Positions 8,969-17,537 of a stretch of 37,145 nt of DNA are shown here, piece by piece. Both the position numbers and the translations under genes were made by a program. Positions within the stretch are counted from its first letter, which is position 1, and each line of letters begins with the position of its first letter. Source of the stretch: Eubacteriales bacterium. GTDB taxonomy: Bacteria; Bacillota; Clostridia; Lachnospirales; Lachnospiraceae. Location of the stretch: NCBI GenBank assembly GCA_030524545.1, contig JAUNGM010000037.1:1-37145 (forward strand). Reading direction: 5' to 3'. Below the pieces are notes generated by a model. It worked only from the letters and a program-made list of their open reading frames with translations. It was not told the origin of the DNA and did not search any database.

Positions 8969-11733
8969 TGGCGCAGGATAAAAAAGGAAAAAATACCGCC
9001 TACCAGAAAAAAGCAGGATCGGAGTTCCGGAAGGGAGCCGGAAATGCTTTTACGGGCGGTGGCAGTGCTGCCTATCAGCCGAGAGATGCCAATGCCGGGA
9101 AGGATGGGCAGAGCGTGGACAGGAAAAAGCATACAGAAAAGAGAATACAGACGCATCAAGAAACTTTTGGACAAAAAGTCCAGAAGTCCGAAAAGAGCCA
9201 GCCGGGGGAAAACAGCACTTTTACAGAAAATAAAAGCATGGATTTCCAAAAGGAAGATACCGGGCAGCATAACTCAAACTATGTTTCAAAGGCTCGTGCG
9301 AAAAAGCAGATGTATCAGCCCGCTTCTGGACAAAAAGTCCAAAAGTCCGGTGCAAAGCCGGGACAGGAAGAAAAGCCGGATTTTGTAAAGGAAAGCAATA
9401 CTTTTACCGGGCAGGAGAATTTCAGCCAGCCGGAGGAAACGGAAAAAAAGCAGGCAGATACAGAGGATTACCACCGGAGGGATACATACAGGCAGTCGCA
9501 GAAAAAAGGGAAATACCATAAAAAACGGGTGCAGAAGGAACACCGGGTAAAAGGCGGCTCAGGTGAGAAACCGGAAAATAGAACCTTTACGGAAGAAACT
9601 TTTTCGGGGAATACCGGAAAGTCTTTTCAGGGGGAAGGAGGCTCTGAATTTACCGGAAGTAAAAAGCTGCAAAAGAAACAGCGGCAGGTAGAGAAAGCCG
9701 GGAAGAAAGTACAGAAAGCAAGGGCGAAGCTGCCAAAGACAAGGGAATATACCTTGCAGAGAGTGTTTGACGAGAAAACCGGGAAAGGAAAATATGTGGT
9801 TGTCCCTCTGGATAAGGAGAAAACCTTCAAGCAGGAGGGCATACCCAAAACTACCATACGCCGGGTACAGAATGAGAGCAAGAATTTTGTGCATGGGAAA
9901 ATCGCTGAAACGGAGAAAGAAAATTCAGCCGTTGAAGGCGCACACAAATCGGAGCAGAAAGGAGAGGAATTATTTTCTTTCGTCAAAAGGCAGATAAAGG
10001 GTAAAGAGCAGAAACAGCGGGCGAAAGTGGCTAAGCTGGAAAAGAAGCAGTTTAAAAAGGAAGTCAATTTCCAGTACCAGAAATTCTTGGAGGAAAACCC
10101 GCAGATGCAGAAAAAAGCATTGCAAAAGCGGCTGCAGAAACAGCGCATTAAGCGGGAGTATATCAAGGCGAGAAAGAAAGCGGCGGCAGGAAAGGCGGCG
10201 GAGCAGGCATTTGAAAAGACGAAAAACGGTGCGGTCACTGTGGCGAGGAAGTTACAGGAGTTTGCGAGGAAAAATGCAGGACTTCTTGTAACGGTGGGCA
10301 TCATGGCTCTGCTCCTTATGATGATTATGGTTTCCGTATCGTCCTGTGGGGCGATGTTTGCGGACACGCAGTCTACCATATTAGCGGCGAGTTATTTAAG
10401 CAAGCCGAAGGAGATTGACGCTGCCGATTTACAGCTTACCCGTCTGGCGCTTGACTTGCAGAATGAGATTGACCAGGTGGAAACAGATTATCCGGGGTAT
10501 GATGAATATTCCTACAATCTTGGGGCAATCGGGCATAACCCGTTTACCCTCATAAGCTATTTATCCGCTGTCCATACGGAATTTACCGCAAGTGAAGTGG
10601 AAAGCGAAATACAGGCTCTTTTTGACGAAATGTACACGCTGACGCTCACGCCGGATACGGAAACGAGGACAAGGACGGTCACAAAAACAGGAACGAGGAC
10701 GGTCACTGATCCGGTCACAGGGGAGGAAACCGAGGAAGAATATGAATACGATGAGAAAGAAGAATACGAGGTCAGTATCCTCAGAGTGACGCTTACGGTT
10801 ATTCCGCTTGAGAACCTTGTTTCCGGAAAAATGGATACGGAGCAGGCGGAGATTTTTGCCATGTACCGGGAAACAAACGGTCTGCTTCAGGAGTTCGCTT
10901 CGCCGCTTAACCTTTACTGGTATTATTATGTATCAAGCTACTACGGATACCGGAAAAATCCAAGCACAGGGAATGAGGAATTTCACCGGGGCGTGGATAT
11001 AGCAGTGCCGACAGGCACAACCGTTTATGCGGCGCATGACGGTACGGTGACAGCGGCGGCATATGACAGCCACTACGGGAATTATGTAGCGATTGAGATA
11101 GACGGTTACACAACCAAGTATGCCCATATGGATACGCTCAGTGTGAGTGCGGGGCAGGAAGTGGAAAAAGGGGCGGTCATCGGCACGACGGGGAACACCG
11201 GGAGCAGCACAGGAAGCCATTTGCATATCGAATGTTTATATGACGGGGAGTATTATAATCCGTTATTTTATTTTGACGTGGGCGAAGGCACGCTGTACGG
11301 GGAAACGCCGGGCGGTCTGCCGGGGAACGCCATACCGCCGGATGCCTATGATGACGCATCGGTGCAGGCACTTATGGAGGAAGCCGCAAAATATCTCGGT
11401 TACCCGTATGTGTGGGGCGGTTCAAGCCCTTCCACGAGTTTTGACTGTTCCGGCTTTGTCTGCTGGGTATTTACCAACAGCGGGGTGCATAACCTTCCAC
11501 GAACCACAGCGCAGGGGATTTATGACCAGTGTACTCCGGTTTCCGCGTCGGACGCAAAGGCGGGGGACATTATATTTTTTACCGGGACTTACAATTCAGC
11601 CGGGGCGGTGAGCCATGTAGGGATTTACTGCGGCAACGGGACAATGATACACTGCGGCGATCCGATCAGTTACGCAAGCATCAATTCGTCCTACTGGCAG
11701 AGCCATTTTTACAGTTTCGGCAGGTTAAATTAA
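8968..11733 (+). CDS. CD1108-type cell-wall hydrolase (M23 + NlpC/P60)
   Basis: This 921-aa protein is probably the wall-opening enzyme of the mating channel. Residues 1-430 are lysine- and glutamine-rich, charged and probably cytoplasmic or disordered. A transmembrane segment spans about 437-462. Outside the membrane comes an M23-like peptidase with HRGVD (H673, D677) and HLHIE (H751, H753), and then an NlpC/P60 domain with FDCSGF (C827), SHVGIY (H883) and H895. Both active sites look complete. The ATG overlaps the virB4 stop (TAATG). Two copies of the dispersed palindrome lie inside the coding sequence at 9164 and 9323, both encoding GQKVQKS. Related ICE proteins have the same two-enzyme layout. 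Confidence 0.92.
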   Translation: MAQDKKGKNTAYQKKAGSEFRKGAGNAFTGGGSAAYQPRDANAGKDGQSVDRKKHTEKRIQTHQETFGQKVQKSEKSQPGENSTFTENKSMDFQKEDTGQHNSNYVSKARAKKQMYQPASGQKVQKSGAKPGQEEKPDFVKESNTFTGQENFSQPEETEKKQADTEDYHRRDTYRQSQKKGKYHKKRVQKEHRVKGGSGEKPENRTFTEETFSGNTGKSFQGEGGSEFTGSKKLQKKQRQVEKAGKKVQKARAKLPKTREYTLQRVFDEKTGKGKYVVVPLDKEKTFKQEGIPKTTIRRVQNESKNFVHGKIAETEKENSAVEGAHKSEQKGEELFSFVKRQIKGKEQKQRAKVAKLEKKQFKKEVNFQYQKFLEENPQMQKKALQKRLQKQRIKREYIKARKKAAAGKAAEQAFEKTKNGAVTVARKLQEFARKNAGLLVTVGIMALLLMMIMVSVSSCGAMFADTQSTILAASYLSKPKEIDAADLQLTRLALDLQNEIDQVETDYPGYDEYSYNLGAIGHNPFTLISYLSAVHTEFTASEVESEIQALFDEMYTLTLTPDTETRTRTVTKTGTRTVTDPVTGEETEEEYEYDEKEEYEVSILRVTLTVIPLENLVSGKMDTEQAEIFAMYRETNGLLQEFASPLNLYWYYYVSSYYGYRKNPSTGNEEFHRGVDIAVPTGTTVYAAHDGTVTAAAYDSHYGNYVAIEIDGYTTKYAHMDTLSVSAGQEVEKGAVIGTTGNTGSSTGSHLHIECLYDGEYYNPLFYFDVGEGTLYGETPGGLPGNAIPPDAYDDASVQALMEEAAKYLGYPYVWGGSSPSTSFDCSGFVCWVFTNSGVHNLPRTTAQGIYDQCTPVSASDAKAGDIIFFTGTYNSAGAVSHVGIYCGNGTMIHCGDPISYASINSSYWQSHFYSFGRLN
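9164..9186 (+). repeat. Dispersed 23-nt palindrome, copy 4 (inside hydrolase gene)
   Basis: It is identical to copy 3 (AAAAA loop), but lies inside the coding sequence of the cell-wall hydrolase, where it contributes TFGQKVQKS. Confidence 0.9.
9323..9345 (-). repeat. Dispersed 23-nt palindrome, copy 5 (inverted, inside hydrolase gene)
   Basis: It is the exact reverse complement of copies 1 and 2. It lies 159 bases after copy 4 in the same gene, where it again encodes SGQKVQKS. The two coding copies fall in the same reading frame. Confidence 0.9.
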
Positions 11734-11743
11734 GGAGGCATTT

Positions 11744-12004
11744 ATGACAAAGGAACGGATTGAAAAGGAGCTTTCCAAAGTGCGGGCGCAGCTTGAAACC
11801 TTGCAGGCGAAGCAGAAGGATTTGGAAGAACAGAAATGCATGGCGGAAAGAGCCGAAAAAATGGATATTATCGAAAAGCATAAAATCTCGTCCGAGAAGC
11901 TGCAATTACTTATCAAATTCAGCGAGGACGAGATTTTGAAGTTATTGGAAGAAAAAGAAAACGCAAAGGAGATGGCAGGAAATGAAGAAAAAGTTATCAG
12001 TTAG
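11744..12004 (+). CDS. DUF4315 family coiled-coil protein
   Basis: This 86-aa protein matches DUF4315 proteins found beside the CD1107/CD1108-type genes. Its sequence, MTKERIEKELSKVRAQLETLQAKQKDLEEQK, is a heptad-rich coiled coil running through about residue 50, followed by a short second helix. It has no membrane segment. A GGAGG precedes the ATG. The last 23 bases overlap the start of the next gene. The role is unknown; it may assemble with a neighbouring transfer protein. Confidence 0.85.
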   Translation: MTKERIEKELSKVRAQLETLQAKQKDLEEQKCMAERAEKMDIIEKHKISSEKLQLLIKFSEDEILKLLEEKENAKEMAGNEEKVIS

Positions 12005-13592
12005 GGCGGCGGTGTCGCTGCTTTTATCGGCATTATTGTTCTGTATGCCCATAGGGGCGTTTATGGCGAACAGTGGGAATACGGTAGATGCTTATGCGGA
12101 GGAAAGCGGCGGAGCATCAGAGGAAAGCACCGGAGCAGAGGGGAACACTGAAACCGGGGAAACAGAAAACGAACCCGGTGACAGCAAGGAAGAAACGGAA
12201 GGCGGAACGGTATCCGGGAATGAAGTCCCGGAGCCGGAATGTACCTGTAAAGAAAAATGCACGCAGTATTCCGTTGACAAAGACTGCGAAGTCTGCAAGG
12301 GGGATTACAGCTTATGCGAATATGTGAACCCGAATGTAAAAATCACAATCTCCACTCCGTCCGGGTGGCACAATGACACCACAAAGGTACATATCTCCAT
12401 AGAGGACGTGGCACATTCCGGCAACTTTACCATAAAGACGGTACAGGCGAAAGTTGCACAGAATGGGAGCTGGACGGACATCACAGAGGATATGTATGTG
12501 GAGATTTCGGAGAATACCACTGTCTATGTGCTTGTGACAGACCAGAGGGGCAAAACCTATGAGAAAAACCGCTATATCAAGTGTTTTGACTTCACGAAGC
12601 CTACCTTAAACGCTGCGGTCAGCGACGGTCTGCTCTCCGTACAGGCGCATGATACGGATTCCGGCATCAAGGCGGTATATGTGAATGGGTATGAATTTAC
12701 GGAGCTTACAAATGGTGTCTTAAATATCCGTCTGCAACAGTTTGACGCTGGCTACCAGTATTTTACCATTTCCGCTATGGATAATGCCGGGAATATGTCA
12801 GAGATTTACAAAACAGCCAATCCTTATTACACCGATCCGGAAAAAGAGGACGGAAACGAAAAGAACCCGGCAGAGCAGCTCCCGGTAAACGCACAGGCAA
12901 CCAAGCCTTCCTCTGCCACCGCACAGGTGACGGAGCATACCAAGACGGACAGTGACGGGAATACCGTATCGGAGAACAGCCTTGCGGAGCAGAAAAAACA
13001 GGCGATGGCGGAAGCGGCGGCATCGGAGGGAAAGGAAGAATCCGGGGAGAAGGAAAAAAGTGAAACAGGAAAGGAATTTTACACAATCCAGACCGCATCG
13101 GAAAAAGTGTTCTACCTTATCATAGACCGGGACGGGGAGGAAGAAATGGTGTATTTCCTGACAGAAGTTACGGAAAATGACCTGCTTAACGTGACAGCGG
13201 ACAACAGCGAAACCTTACCGAAAAATTCCGCTGCGCTGGAATCCGCAATCCCTGTGACAGAAGGCGCACTTCCCAATAATAACGGGGAACAGGAGAAGGA
13301 AGAAGAAACTGCGGAAGAACCCACAGAGGACGGGGAGGAAGAAACTACCGAAGAACCCGAACCGGAGCCGGAGAAAACAGGGGAAAACCCGGCGGCAACC
13401 TATATCATTCTTGGGATTGTGGCGGCTGCAGCCATTGGCGGCGGTTACTATTTTAAAGTAGTCCGGAAAAAGAAAGAGGAATTTCTTGACGAGGACGATG
13501 ATGAGGACGAGGAAGAAGAATACGAAGATGACGAAGAAAATGAAGACAGTGGGGATGATTTTTTTGAAGATAAAGAAGGGGAGGACGAATAA
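11982..13592 (+). CDS. CD1107/DUF4366-type surface protein
   Basis: This 536-aa protein begins with a signal peptide (about residues 1-39, MKKKLSVRAAVSLLLSALLF). Extracellular sequence follows, with a cysteine cluster (CTCKEKC, CEVCKG) and a beta-rich domain around residues 110-280. A long acidic, Pro/Glu-rich linker precedes a transmembrane helix (AATYIILGIVAAAAIGGGYYF). The protein ends in a basic stop-transfer stretch and an extremely acidic tail of about 35 residues. It is probably a single-pass surface component of the mating apparatus. The Ig-like reading of the beta-rich region (TVQAKVAQNGSWTDITEDMYVEI) is my inference. Confidence 0.85.
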   Translation: MKKKLSVRAAVSLLLSALLFCMPIGAFMANSGNTVDAYAEESGGASEESTGAEGNTETGETENEPGDSKEETEGGTVSGNEVPEPECTCKEKCTQYSVDKDCEVCKGDYSLCEYVNPNVKITISTPSGWHNDTTKVHISIEDVAHSGNFTIKTVQAKVAQNGSWTDITEDMYVEISENTTVYVLVTDQRGKTYEKNRYIKCFDFTKPTLNAAVSDGLLSVQAHDTDSGIKAVYVNGYEFTELTNGVLNIRLQQFDAGYQYFTISAMDNAGNMSEIYKTANPYYTDPEKEDGNEKNPAEQLPVNAQATKPSSATAQVTEHTKTDSDGNTVSENSLAEQKKQAMAEAAASEGKEESGEKEKSETGKEFYTIQTASEKVFYLIIDRDGEEEMVYFLTEVTENDLLNVTADNSETLPKNSAALESAIPVTEGALPNNNGEQEKEEETAEEPTEDGEEETTEEPEPEPEKTGENPAATYIILGIVAAAAIGGGYYFKVVRKKKEEFLDEDDDEDEEEEYEDDEENEDSGDDFFEDKEGEDE

Positions 13593-15713
13593 ATGCAGTT
13601 AGTGATAGCGGAAAAACCGAGTGTTGCAAGGAGCATCGCAGAAGTAATCGGCGCAACAAAGGTCAGTGACGGATACATGGAGGGGAACGGTTATGTTGTA
13701 AGCTGGTGTGTGGGGCATCTGGTGGAGCTGGCACAGCCGGAAAGCTACGGGGAACAGTGGAAGAAATGGACATATGAGAGCCTTCCGGTAAAGCCGGAAA
13801 AATGGCAGTATGAGGTCAAGCAGGATACGAAAGCACAGTATGATGTGCTTTGCCAGTTGATGCACCGGGGAGATGTGTCGGCTACGATTTGTGCCACCGA
13901 TGCCGGACGGGAGGGCGAGCTTATCTTCCGTCTGGTGTATGAAATGGCAGGCTGTAACAAGCCGATCAAACGCCTATGGATTTCCTCAATGGAGGAAAGT
14001 GCTATTCGTGAAGGATTTGAGAATTTACAGCCGGGGAGTGATTATGATAACCTGTACCATTCCGCACTGTGCAGGCAGGAAGCGGACTGGCTTGTAGGCA
14101 TCAACGGTACAAGGCTGTTTACAGTTTTGTATGGCGGAAAAGTTTTAAAGGTGGGGCGGGTGCAGACACCCACCCTTGCGATGCTGGTAGACCGGGAAGC
14201 AAAGATTATGAACTTCCAGAAGGAAAAATATTACATGGCGCATATCCTGATGGATGGGATAGATGCCGCCACCGGGCGCATTGATGATAAAAAGAAAGCA
14301 GATGAGATTGTGGGGGCTTGCCGGGACGGGCAGGCTCTTACCACGTCTGTTGTAAAAGAGGAAAAGGCGGTCATGCCGCCGAAGCTCTATGACCTTACCA
14401 CGCTCCAGAGGGATGCGAACCGTTTATTCGGCTTTACCGCAAAGCAGACCTTAGAGTACACGCAGAGCCTTTACGAGAAAAAGTTAGCCACATATCCGAG
14501 GACGGACAGCCAGTTCTTATCCGATGATATGGGGCAGACCGCAGAGGGCGTGATTGAAGCGGTGTTCAGCTCCCTTATGTTTGAGGAAAATAAAACTTTC
14601 AGCCCGGATATAAAAAGGATTCTGAACAGCAAGAAAGTGACAGACCACCATGCCATTATCCCCACAATGGAGATAGCAAAGGCTGACCTTGCGGCACTGC
14701 CGGAAACGGAGCGCAAAATTTTATCTTTGGTTGCAAACCGTTTGTTATGCGCCACAGGGGAGAAGCATCTGTATGAAACAGTTAAGGCGGAGTTTTCCTG
14801 TAATGGACATACGTTTGCGGTTTCCGGGAAGTCTGTCACGCATAATGGGTGGAAGTCTTTTGAAGATGCCTTTAAGCGTTCTTTTAAAATCTCCGGGAAT
14901 CCGGAAGAAGAAAAAGAGGAAAGGAAGCTGCCGGAACTTTCGGAAGGACAGGCGTTTGACGGTGTACAGACGAAAATCAGCGAGCATTTCACTTCCCCGC
15001 CGAAGCACTTTACGGAAGATTTATTATTATCTGCAATGGAGCGTGCCGGGGTGGAAGATATGGGCGATGAGGTGGAACGGAAAGGCTTGGGTACGCCAGC
15101 GACAAGGGCGGATATTATCGAAAAGTTAGTCAAGGACGGATTTGTGAAGCGTGAGAAAAAGCAGATCATACCCACAGAGGACGGATTGAAGCTGATAACG
15201 GTGCTGCCCGATGTGGTGAAGTCACCGAAACTTACCGCCGATTGGGAAAATGCCCTGACATTGGTAGCAAAAGGGGAGCTTCCAATGGAGGACTTCATGG
15301 CGGATATTGAAAATATGGTGTCGGAGCTGATACACACCTACCATGAGGTCAGTGACGAGCAGAAAAAGATGTTCGCACAGGAGCAGGAGGCTCTTGGGGT
15401 ATGCCCGAACTGCGGCGGTCAGGTGGTAAAAGGAAAATTCGGTGCGTACTGCGTGAAGAAATGCGGTATGAATGTGAGCCGGGTAATGGGAGCTGTCCTT
15501 ACCGATGCACAGGTAAAAGATATGCTTGCCGGAAAGAAAATCCTGTCAAAAGGGTTAAAGAGCAAGGCGGGCAAGCCTTATGACGCTTACATCATTCCGA
15601 GTGGGACAGAGGAATACCACTATACCAAAAACGGAGAAGAAAAAAGCGGGGTACAGTTTAAGTTTATCATGGAATTTCCCAAAAAGAAAAGTTCAGGCGG
15701 GAAGAAAAAATAA
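13593..15713 (+). CDS. topB: DNA topoisomerase III (type IA)
   Basis: This 706-aa protein opens with a Toprim domain (MQLVIAEKPSVARSIAEVIG, then ATDAGREGELIFR). The type IA catalytic tyrosine is Y301 in LATYPRTDS. A short C-terminal zinc-ribbon-like segment carries CPNCGG and CVKKCG. It would decatenate or relax DNA during ICE excision, replication or transfer. Such topB genes are a standard part of this ICE type. It starts directly at the stop of the surface-protein gene and is followed after 13 bases by the XRE gene. Confidence 0.95.
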   Translation: MQLVIAEKPSVARSIAEVIGATKVSDGYMEGNGYVVSWCVGHLVELAQPESYGEQWKKWTYESLPVKPEKWQYEVKQDTKAQYDVLCQLMHRGDVSATICATDAGREGELIFRLVYEMAGCNKPIKRLWISSMEESAIREGFENLQPGSDYDNLYHSALCRQEADWLVGINGTRLFTVLYGGKVLKVGRVQTPTLAMLVDREAKIMNFQKEKYYMAHILMDGIDAATGRIDDKKKADEIVGACRDGQALTTSVVKEEKAVMPPKLYDLTTLQRDANRLFGFTAKQTLEYTQSLYEKKLATYPRTDSQFLSDDMGQTAEGVIEAVFSSLMFEENKTFSPDIKRILNSKKVTDHHAIIPTMEIAKADLAALPETERKILSLVANRLLCATGEKHLYETVKAEFSCNGHTFAVSGKSVTHNGWKSFEDAFKRSFKISGNPEEEKEERKLPELSEGQAFDGVQTKISEHFTSPPKHFTEDLLLSAMERAGVEDMGDEVERKGLGTPATRADIIEKLVKDGFVKREKKQIIPTEDGLKLITVLPDVVKSPKLTADWENALTLVAKGELPMEDFMADIENMVSELIHTYHEVSDEQKKMFAQEQEALGVCPNCGGQVVKGKFGAYCVKKCGMNVSRVMGAVLTDAQVKDMLAGKKILSKGLKSKAGKPYDAYIIPSGTEEYHYTKNGEEKSGVQFKFIMEFPKKKSSGGKKK

Positions 15714-15726
15714 GGGAGGAAAAAGT

Positions 15727-16062
15727 ATGCTTACAACCGGAGATAAGTTATTAAATGTGATGAAAGAGGAAGAAATCAGCATTATGGAGCTTTCCAGAAT
15801 GTCAGGAGTGCCGGAGAGGACAATCATGGATATTCTGGCGGGCATCAGGGAGCCGGAACTTGGCGTGGTGTGCAGGATTGCGGACGGGCTTGGCATCTGT
15901 GTCCATGAACTTCGTGCCGATGAGGAACAGTATGCCATATCTGTACAGAAAGATACCCTTGCAAAGCTGATCGTTGTCAGCGAGATAAACGGTGTGAAGC
16001 TGGAGGAACTGATACATATGATTCTGGAAAAAGGCATTGAGGAACATGGCTTCTATGAGTAA
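15727..16062 (+). CDS. XRE-type helix-turn-helix regulator
   Basis: This 111-aa protein has an N-terminal HTH of the Cro/CI type (about residues 8-60; SIMELSRMSGVPERTIMDILAGIREPELGVVCRIADGLGI). A short C-terminal helical segment follows, which could mediate dimerisation. GGGAGGA precedes the ATG at 15727, which is preferred to any start inside topB. It is the last gene before the AT-rich kinase insert. It probably controls ICE genes, but no target can be assigned. Confidence 0.85.
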   Translation: MLTTGDKLLNVMKEEEISIMELSRMSGVPERTIMDILAGIREPELGVVCRIADGLGICVHELRADEEQYAISVQKDTLAKLIVVSEINGVKLEELIHMILEKGIEEHGFYE

Positions 16063-16084
16063 TGCCGGAAAGTAACAGGAAACA

Positions 16085-16116
16085 GGCTGCGGGATACGCT
16101 TTTGTATTTTGCAGCC
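16085..16116 (+). terminator. Hairpin after the XRE gene
   Basis: GGCTGCGGGATAC pairs with GTATTTTGCAGCC over 13 positions, three of them G-T wobbles, around a GCTTTT loop. No T tract follows, so this may be an RNA-stability or regulatory hairpin rather than a full terminator. The ICE-like base composition changes to AT-rich about 20 bases downstream. Confidence 0.4.
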
Positions 16117-16133
16117 ATGTTAGGTGCAAATGA

Positions 16134-16162
16134 TTGTAATTACTATATTAATTTGATATAAT
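16134..16162 (+). promoter_or_regulatory. Extended -10 promoter of the kinase-like gene
   Basis: TTGTAA (16134-16139), a 17-base spacer and TATAAT (16157-16162) preceded by TG at the extended -10 position. Transcription would start near 16169, leaving a roughly 70-base leader before the GTG at 16240. Confidence 0.7.
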
Positions 16163-16239
16163 TCTCACATGTTTCCGAATATTATATTTAAAAAATATAA
16201 TACATAAGACATTAATGCTGTTTAGAAAGGAGTACAAAA

Positions 16240-17352
16240 GTGGGAAAAAAACAAGAACTTTTAGATAAACATAAAATAATTTTTCAAAATGGAGAACTAT
16301 TAATTGGAAAAAATAAAATTACATTTGATGATTATCTAATATTGGATATGGTTAATAATGGAGCAAATGCTATTATCCTAAAGGCTCAAGGAAATGTAGC
16401 AAAAGAAGTTGTGGCAATAAAGGTATGGATACCTGATGAAAAACCTGATAGAAATATACAAAGTATAAAAGAGATTACTAAGTTAGCAAATTTAAATAAA
16501 GAAAAGCCTAATACAAATTTGGTAAGATACTATGGAAGTGGGATAGTTAACGGTTATTACTATTGTATTATGGAATACTTAGATATGGACAGGTATGTTA
16601 CTTTAAGAGAAAAACACATAGATCGAATGTTGTTACAGGAGAGATACCAATTACTAATGCATATCGTAAGTGGATTACGGTATGCGCAGGAAAACATGAT
16701 TTTTCATGGAGATTTACATGCTGATAATATTCTTGTAAATAAAACTGATAATACTATAAAAATTATTGATTTCGGAACCAGTTTTAGAAATCAGATATAT
16801 TCCAAAAAACGTGATAATAAAATGACATTAGAATTAGGAAAAACTCTTCTGAGAGAAGAGTGGGACAAGCGTCTAATTGTTTTTTATGATACATCACTTG
16901 AACAGTTACCTCAAAATGCGATAAGGCTTCTTGTAAAAGCAGCAGCTAAGATTTTGGTATTGCTTGATTTTTGGAAATATGGAAATGTTGAAACTATTGT
17001 TGAAGATATTGCTTTATTTGCAACGTTAGTTCCCTTTTTTGATCTTAGATTTTTAGTAGATTGTTTGTTTCAACATAGGGAAGTTCCAGAACACTTTAAA
17101 CAAATATTTAAAGAAAAGATAATTACAGAATTATATCAGTCTACAAGGGATGTGGAGTTTGATGAATTAGAAGAGATGTATGCAGAACATCAAAGACGCT
17201 TTATCAAATTATGTGAAAACGAACCTCGTGAAAATTATATATATCGTGATTATCAGCAAGCAGTTTTATTTAATGGGGCATTATATGCAAGATATTTTGC
17301 AGAAGATGAAAGCGTAATAGAAAGAATTGAAATTGAACAAGCAATAGAGTAG
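16240..17352 (+). CDS. Hanks-type protein-kinase-like cargo protein
   Basis: This 370-aa protein has a kinase fold in residues about 32-185. The Gly-loop is unusual (NNGANA, 39-44). VAIK carries the ATP lysine K61, and E78 is the probable partner. The catalytic loop is HGDLHADN (D158, N163) and the metal-binding motif is DFG (177-179). The C-terminal half is helical and unrecognised, with no transmembrane helix or PASTA repeat. AGAAAGGAG supports the GTG start. Codon use is AT-rich (AGA, ATA, TTA), unlike the flanking ICE genes. It has its own promoter and terminator. It is probably a recently acquired cargo gene. Some single-gene kinases act in phage defence, but that role is only inferred here. 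Confidence 0.8.
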   Translation: MGKKQELLDKHKIIFQNGELLIGKNKITFDDYLILDMVNNGANAIILKAQGNVAKEVVAIKVWIPDEKPDRNIQSIKEITKLANLNKEKPNTNLVRYYGSGIVNGYYYCIMEYLDMDRYVTLREKHIDRMLLQERYQLLMHIVSGLRYAQENMIFHGDLHADNILVNKTDNTIKIIDFGTSFRNQIYSKKRDNKMTLELGKTLLREEWDKRLIVFYDTSLEQLPQNAIRLLVKAAAKILVLLDFWKYGNVETIVEDIALFATLVPFFDLRFLVDCLFQHREVPEHFKQIFKEKIITELYQSTRDVEFDELEEMYAEHQRRFIKLCENEPRENYIYRDYQQAVLFNGALYARYFAEDESVIERIEIEQAIE

Positions 17353-17372
17353 TAAACACATGTGTATAATAA

Positions 17373-17403
17373 GCGCTTAGGAGAAATCCTAAGTGCGTTT
17401 TTT
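17373..17403 (+). terminator. Rho-independent terminator of the kinase-like gene
   Basis: GCGCTTAGGA and TCCTAAGTGC pair over about 10 bp with one wobble around a GAAA loop, followed by TTTTTT (17398-17403). It lies 20 bases after the stop codon and closes the AT-rich insert. Confidence 0.85.
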
Positions 17404-17458
17404 ATACCAAAATCAGAGGAAAGGAGCAGACAAAAATTGAATAAAGTTTACCGTCACT

Positions 17459-17499
17459 GGTGGCAATGGCTTATGAACGAACCATAGCCGCCTTTTTTT
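17459..17499 (+). promoter_or_regulatory. Terminator/attenuator in the leader of the 3046-aa gene
   Basis: GGTGGC (17459-17464) pairs with GCCGCC, and ATGG with CCAT, separated by one A-A mismatch. T7 (17493-17499) follows. It stands 38 bases upstream of the giant gene's ATG, so readthrough would be needed for expression from upstream. It could instead be the original operon terminator. Confidence 0.5.
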
Positions 17500-17537
17500 A
17501 TTGCCCAAAAACAATAAACAGGAAATGGAGGATTGCT

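Noticed and set aside
9627-10379. Long - strand frame of 250 codons opposite the hydrolase gene
   Set aside because: It is the complement of the lysine- and glutamine-rich region, giving a Phe/Ser/Cys-rich translation with no ribosome binding site. It is a composition artefact.
14471-15337. Long - strand frame of 288 codons opposite topB
   Set aside because: topB is unmistakable on the other strand, and this frame has Ser/Phe-rich shadow composition.
15580-15726. Longer form of the XRE regulator starting inside topB
   Set aside because: The extra part translates topB sequence out of frame. The ATG at 15727 has a strong GGGAGGA and the HTH begins just after it.
17460-17537. GTG start 26 codons upstream for the giant polyvalent gene
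   Set aside because: It lies inside the attenuator hairpin and its T run. The ATG at 17538 has GGAGG with proper spacing and begins the ArdC-like sequence.
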